Below are positions 7,314-7,574 of a stretch of 7,574 bases of DNA, piece by piece (within the stretch, counting starts at the first letter, position 1; each line of letters opens with the position of its first letter). The position numbers were made by a program, and so were the translations under genes. This DNA is from JBCCIM01 sp045106435. GTDB taxonomy: Bacteria; Bacteroidota; Rhodothermia; Rhodothermales; JAHQVL01. The stretch is taken from positions 1 through 7,574 of the forward strand of contig JBGCEN010000455.1 in assembly GCA_045106435.1 (NCBI GenBank), given 5' to 3'. A model generated the notes under the pieces. The model did no database searches, was not told where the DNA came from, and saw nothing but the letters and a program-made list of their open reading frames with translations.

Positions 7314-7574
7314 CGTAAAGGCGTAGATCAAGAAATTAACGCCCATTTGAAAACTTAACGTAGAAGCATCTGCAAAATTGCGATCTGGCCATTCCCAGCC
7401 GTCGCCAATGTCCTGATTATAAAGGGCCAACGCCATAAGTCGGCCGTTTTCATCAAAATAGCCGAGATAGGTGTCATCGTATTTGGTAAAATAGCCCCTG
7501 CCGCCCACCAGCGCCGGCGCTTCTACGGGATCAATATCATAAAAAATACTCCAGATCGGATGGTCGTTCGGTAA
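7308..7574 (-). CDS. DUF4159 domain protein, C-terminal end only
   Basis: The minus-strand frame is open from the right edge to a TGA at 7310-7308, giving the last 88 residues; the start lies outside the window. The visible part fits the end of DUF4159: LPNDHPIWSIFYDID at the edge matches the conserved HPxF..FYD region, ALYNQDIGDGWEW matches the xxYxxDxGDGWE region, and FQMGVNFLIYAFTH is the usual GVNxxxYAxT ending. DUF4159 proteins are typically secreted or periplasmic and often encoded beside MoxR/DUF58/BatA genes. Its fold is thought to resemble glutamine-amidotransferase-like domains, the kind seen in the middle of the VWA protein downstream. It probably begins, or belongs to, the same operon. 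A GTG at 7508 is not the real start, since the family match extends upstream of it. Confidence 0.85.
   Translation of the reverse strand, partial: LPNDHPIWSIFYDIDPVEAPALVGGRGYFTKYDDTYLGYFDENGRLMALALYNQDIGDGWEWPDRNFADASTLSFQMGVNFLIYAFTH

Noticed and set aside
1..7574. Anti-phage defence system
   Set aside because: MoxR-VWA pairs occur in some defence contexts, but there is no nuclease, sensor, mobile element or atypical composition here, and the set is a known housekeeping-like neighbourhood of this lineage.

Overview
The window holds five consecutive genes, all on the minus strand and so read from right to left: the C-terminal end of a DUF4159 protein, a MoxR-family AAA+ ATPase, a DUF58 protein with a von Willebrand factor A (VWA) fold, a membrane-anchored VWA protein with a BatA-type N-terminus, and a very large DUF4175-type membrane/coiled-coil protein whose end lies beyond base 1. 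The first and last genes are cut by the window edges; the three in the middle are complete and show no frameshift. I see no tRNA, rRNA, CRISPR array, transposase or phage gene.

This gene set, in or near this order, is known from the Bacteroidota/Rhodothermota side of the bacterial tree. The starts also fit that group: none of the four visible starts has a clear Shine-Dalgarno sequence, the leaders are A-rich, and one start is GTG and one TTG. Base composition is moderate (about half G+C). I infer a Rhodothermota- or Bacteroidota-like Gram-negative; the exact lineage cannot be fixed from this window.

Layout, in transcription order: DUF4159 end (7574-7308); 84-bp spacer made largely of 7-bp repeats; MoxR (7223-6198); 87-bp spacer with a perfect 9-bp palindrome; DUF58 (6110-5208); 118-bp spacer filled with direct and inverted 7-bp repeats; BatA-type VWA protein (5089-3041); 49-bp spacer; DUF4175 protein (2991 to the left edge). 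The likely arrangement is a MoxR-VWA chaperone-like module: cytoplasmic MoxR hexamers working with the cytoplasmic DUF58 VWA protein, and two inner-membrane proteins whose large domains face the periplasm. The substrate and physiological role are not known for this set; links of related Bat operons to aerotolerance and envelope stress are family knowledge, not shown here.

The least ordinary signals lie in the DNA rather than the gene list: spacers built from degenerate 7-bp repeats that run into the stop codons of the preceding genes, a 30-bp imperfect hairpin made from inverted copies of those repeats, and a strong excess of the palindrome GCCGGC (at least 19 copies) in every codon phase.
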